A model generated the notes under the pieces. That model was not told the DNA's origin. It worked only from the letters and a program-made list of their open reading frames with translations, and searched no databases. The position numbers and the translations under genes are program-made. DNA of 28,008 nucleotides from Basidiobolus ranarum. Its lineage: Eukaryota > Basidiobolomycota > Basidiobolomycetes > Basidiobolales. This document shows positions 26,708 to 28,008 of the stretch, piece by piece (position 1 is the stretch's first letter; the number at the start of each line of letters is the position of its first letter). The stretch lies in NCBI GenBank assembly GCA_040143965.1, contig JASJQH010000118.1:1-28008 (forward strand), in the 5' to 3' direction.

Positions 26708-28008
26708 TGTGTTAGTTATAGGTGGGTAGACAGCAAGTTGATTGTAAGACTTTTGAATCATGAACGTTCTTTTATGTCAATGTGGATTGACAACTAATAC
26801 AGGGTTTAGTGTTCTAGGATTAAAGGTAAAGTATCACAAAATAGTTTCTCTAGCCAGACGCTGAATCAGATATTGTAGTTCATTGGTACAGCTGCACTAG
26901 TAGGACATCACGTCTGTTTCTATTCGATATTCTTCTTGGCGTATGCATTTGGATTCACTTGTAAGTTAATATTAGGCAACTATACTGTAGATCTTATTCC
27001 TTTCTCACAAGGTGTCGATGTGGTTGTACAGAAGAGTCCACAGAATTCATGTAATATATGAACATGCACAATGGTACGTCGGACAGTGTACAGCTTAAAA
27101 AGAGATTAATAATTGCGTAGTATTTCGCATCGGTTCAAGATGTCTATCTTGTAGTAAGAGCCAATTTAAACGTAAATTTACTTCGAACATATCTTTTATC
27201 TAATAACTTCAGGCCCTAATATCCTTTTGACACACTTTTTTAGTTTGTACACCTGGTACAACAGTAAGTACGGGCTAGTCTTGAGTTGTAACTTGACGCA
27301 ATACTATGCATAGAGTTAAATATTGCGTAACCAGATTCACCACTAGAATGTTTTCTCACCATGTAACTCGTAACTAGCCTCTTACCGGGACAGCAATAAT
27401 AGTTTGAAACGACTGGCTTCTTCTAGACAGGTCCTGTAGAAGCGGTGAAAAGAGTGACAACGATGTATAGTTATGTTCTGGAGCAAGCTTGTGTCTGCTA
27501 TCTTTTACTGCCTGTGGTGAATTGGGTATGTTGTGGAATCTACAGGGGAGTCAAAGTATCACTCACCGATACCGCCTCAAATGATTTATTTACATTACCA
27601 AATCTGGCTCTCAGAAGTAGCGTTGCCAACCAAAATTTAATTCCGAAATTTCACCATTACCTTTCAAAATCTTGCACAAAGTTTACAAATCAAAATTCAA
27701 ATATGGGGTATATTGAATACTACGGCTCTAAAAATTGCGAGTTGGAGTGATATTCATTGATTGATTAGAGAGAAAGTTTTTATACCTTTAAAAAATATTG
27801 ATGATCACACCTAACTTGCCCTGGTTGAAAGCAAGTAAGAGTAAAATGAACCATTTTAGAGTTTACCTGGATGACTTTGGATTTTTAAGTTGAACATTAC
27901 TGTTGGATAATTAATCTTTATTCAACATCATAGTTAACTTTAGTTATGATACATATATCAGAAACAGAAAGCAACGTATCTATAGCCCCTATATTCTAAA
28001 TAGGAATA
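26708..28008. other. Gene-poor AT-rich right flank
   Basis: It should begin with the promoter of the secreted 8-Cys gene. The only sizeable ORF, 27445-27750 plus (101 codons), has no signal peptide, domain or splice support, and I do not call it. No RNA gene or element recognised. Confidence 0.5.

Noticed and set aside
27219-27228. ATATCCTTTT, a perfect U12-type AT-AC donor string
   Set aside because: It lies outside any supported gene and no TTCCTTAAC-like branch with AC end follows in a coding context; one or two such strings are expected by chance in this length.
27445-27750. 101-codon plus-strand ORF in the right flank
   Set aside because: No signal peptide, motif, paralogue in the window or splice signals; composition fits chance.

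Overview
The window looks like nuclear DNA of a fungus, probably outside Dikarya. Fungal signs are a Kre9/Knh1-type Ser/Thr-rich GPI protein, fungal-type eL21 and uS4, many short GT-AG introns (mostly about 45-90 nt) and an interstitial TTAGGG-type repeat. A PDCD7/U11-59K homologue implies a minor (U12) spliceosome, which most Dikarya have lost. The species cannot be named from the sequence alone.

Layout: (1) 1-6.8 kb is gene-poor, AT-rich and repeat-rich. It holds a broken P-loop protein gene running off the left edge, four short tandem arrays, two small secreted cysteine-rich protein genes and a dispersed repeat. (2) 6.8-25.05 kb is a compact housekeeping block: an unknown tail-anchored protein (+), SED5/syntaxin-5 (-), ribosomal eL21 (-) and uS4 (+) on a shared promoter region, an orphan SANT/coiled-coil protein (-), HGH1 (+), PDCD7 (+), COQ6 (+), a small HMG-box protein (+), a GPI cell-surface protein (-), an endosulfine/Igo protein (+), a 90-residue predicted mitochondrial protein (+) and a Rim2-type pyrimidine nucleotide carrier (+). 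(3) 25.05-28 kb is again gene-poor, with a second copy of the dispersed repeat in opposite orientation and a second member of the secreted 8-cysteine family.

Functional themes: translation (uS4, eL21, and HGH1, which helps fold elongation factor 2), mitochondrial metabolism (COQ6, Rim2 carrier, the 90-residue protein), ER-Golgi fusion (SED5), minor splicing (PDCD7) and nutrient/cell-cycle control of PP2A-B55 (endosulfine). They are ordinary neighbours, not an operon. The least explained material is on the flanks: the 8-Cys secreted family with strictly conserved spacing, the 6-Cys secreted protein, the repeat family, and the P-loop gene whose reading frame breaks at its ATP-binding motif.

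Exon boundaries were assigned by hand from GT-AG signals, reading phase and family similarity. All multi-exon models keep frame through to a stop, but they are predictions without transcript support.
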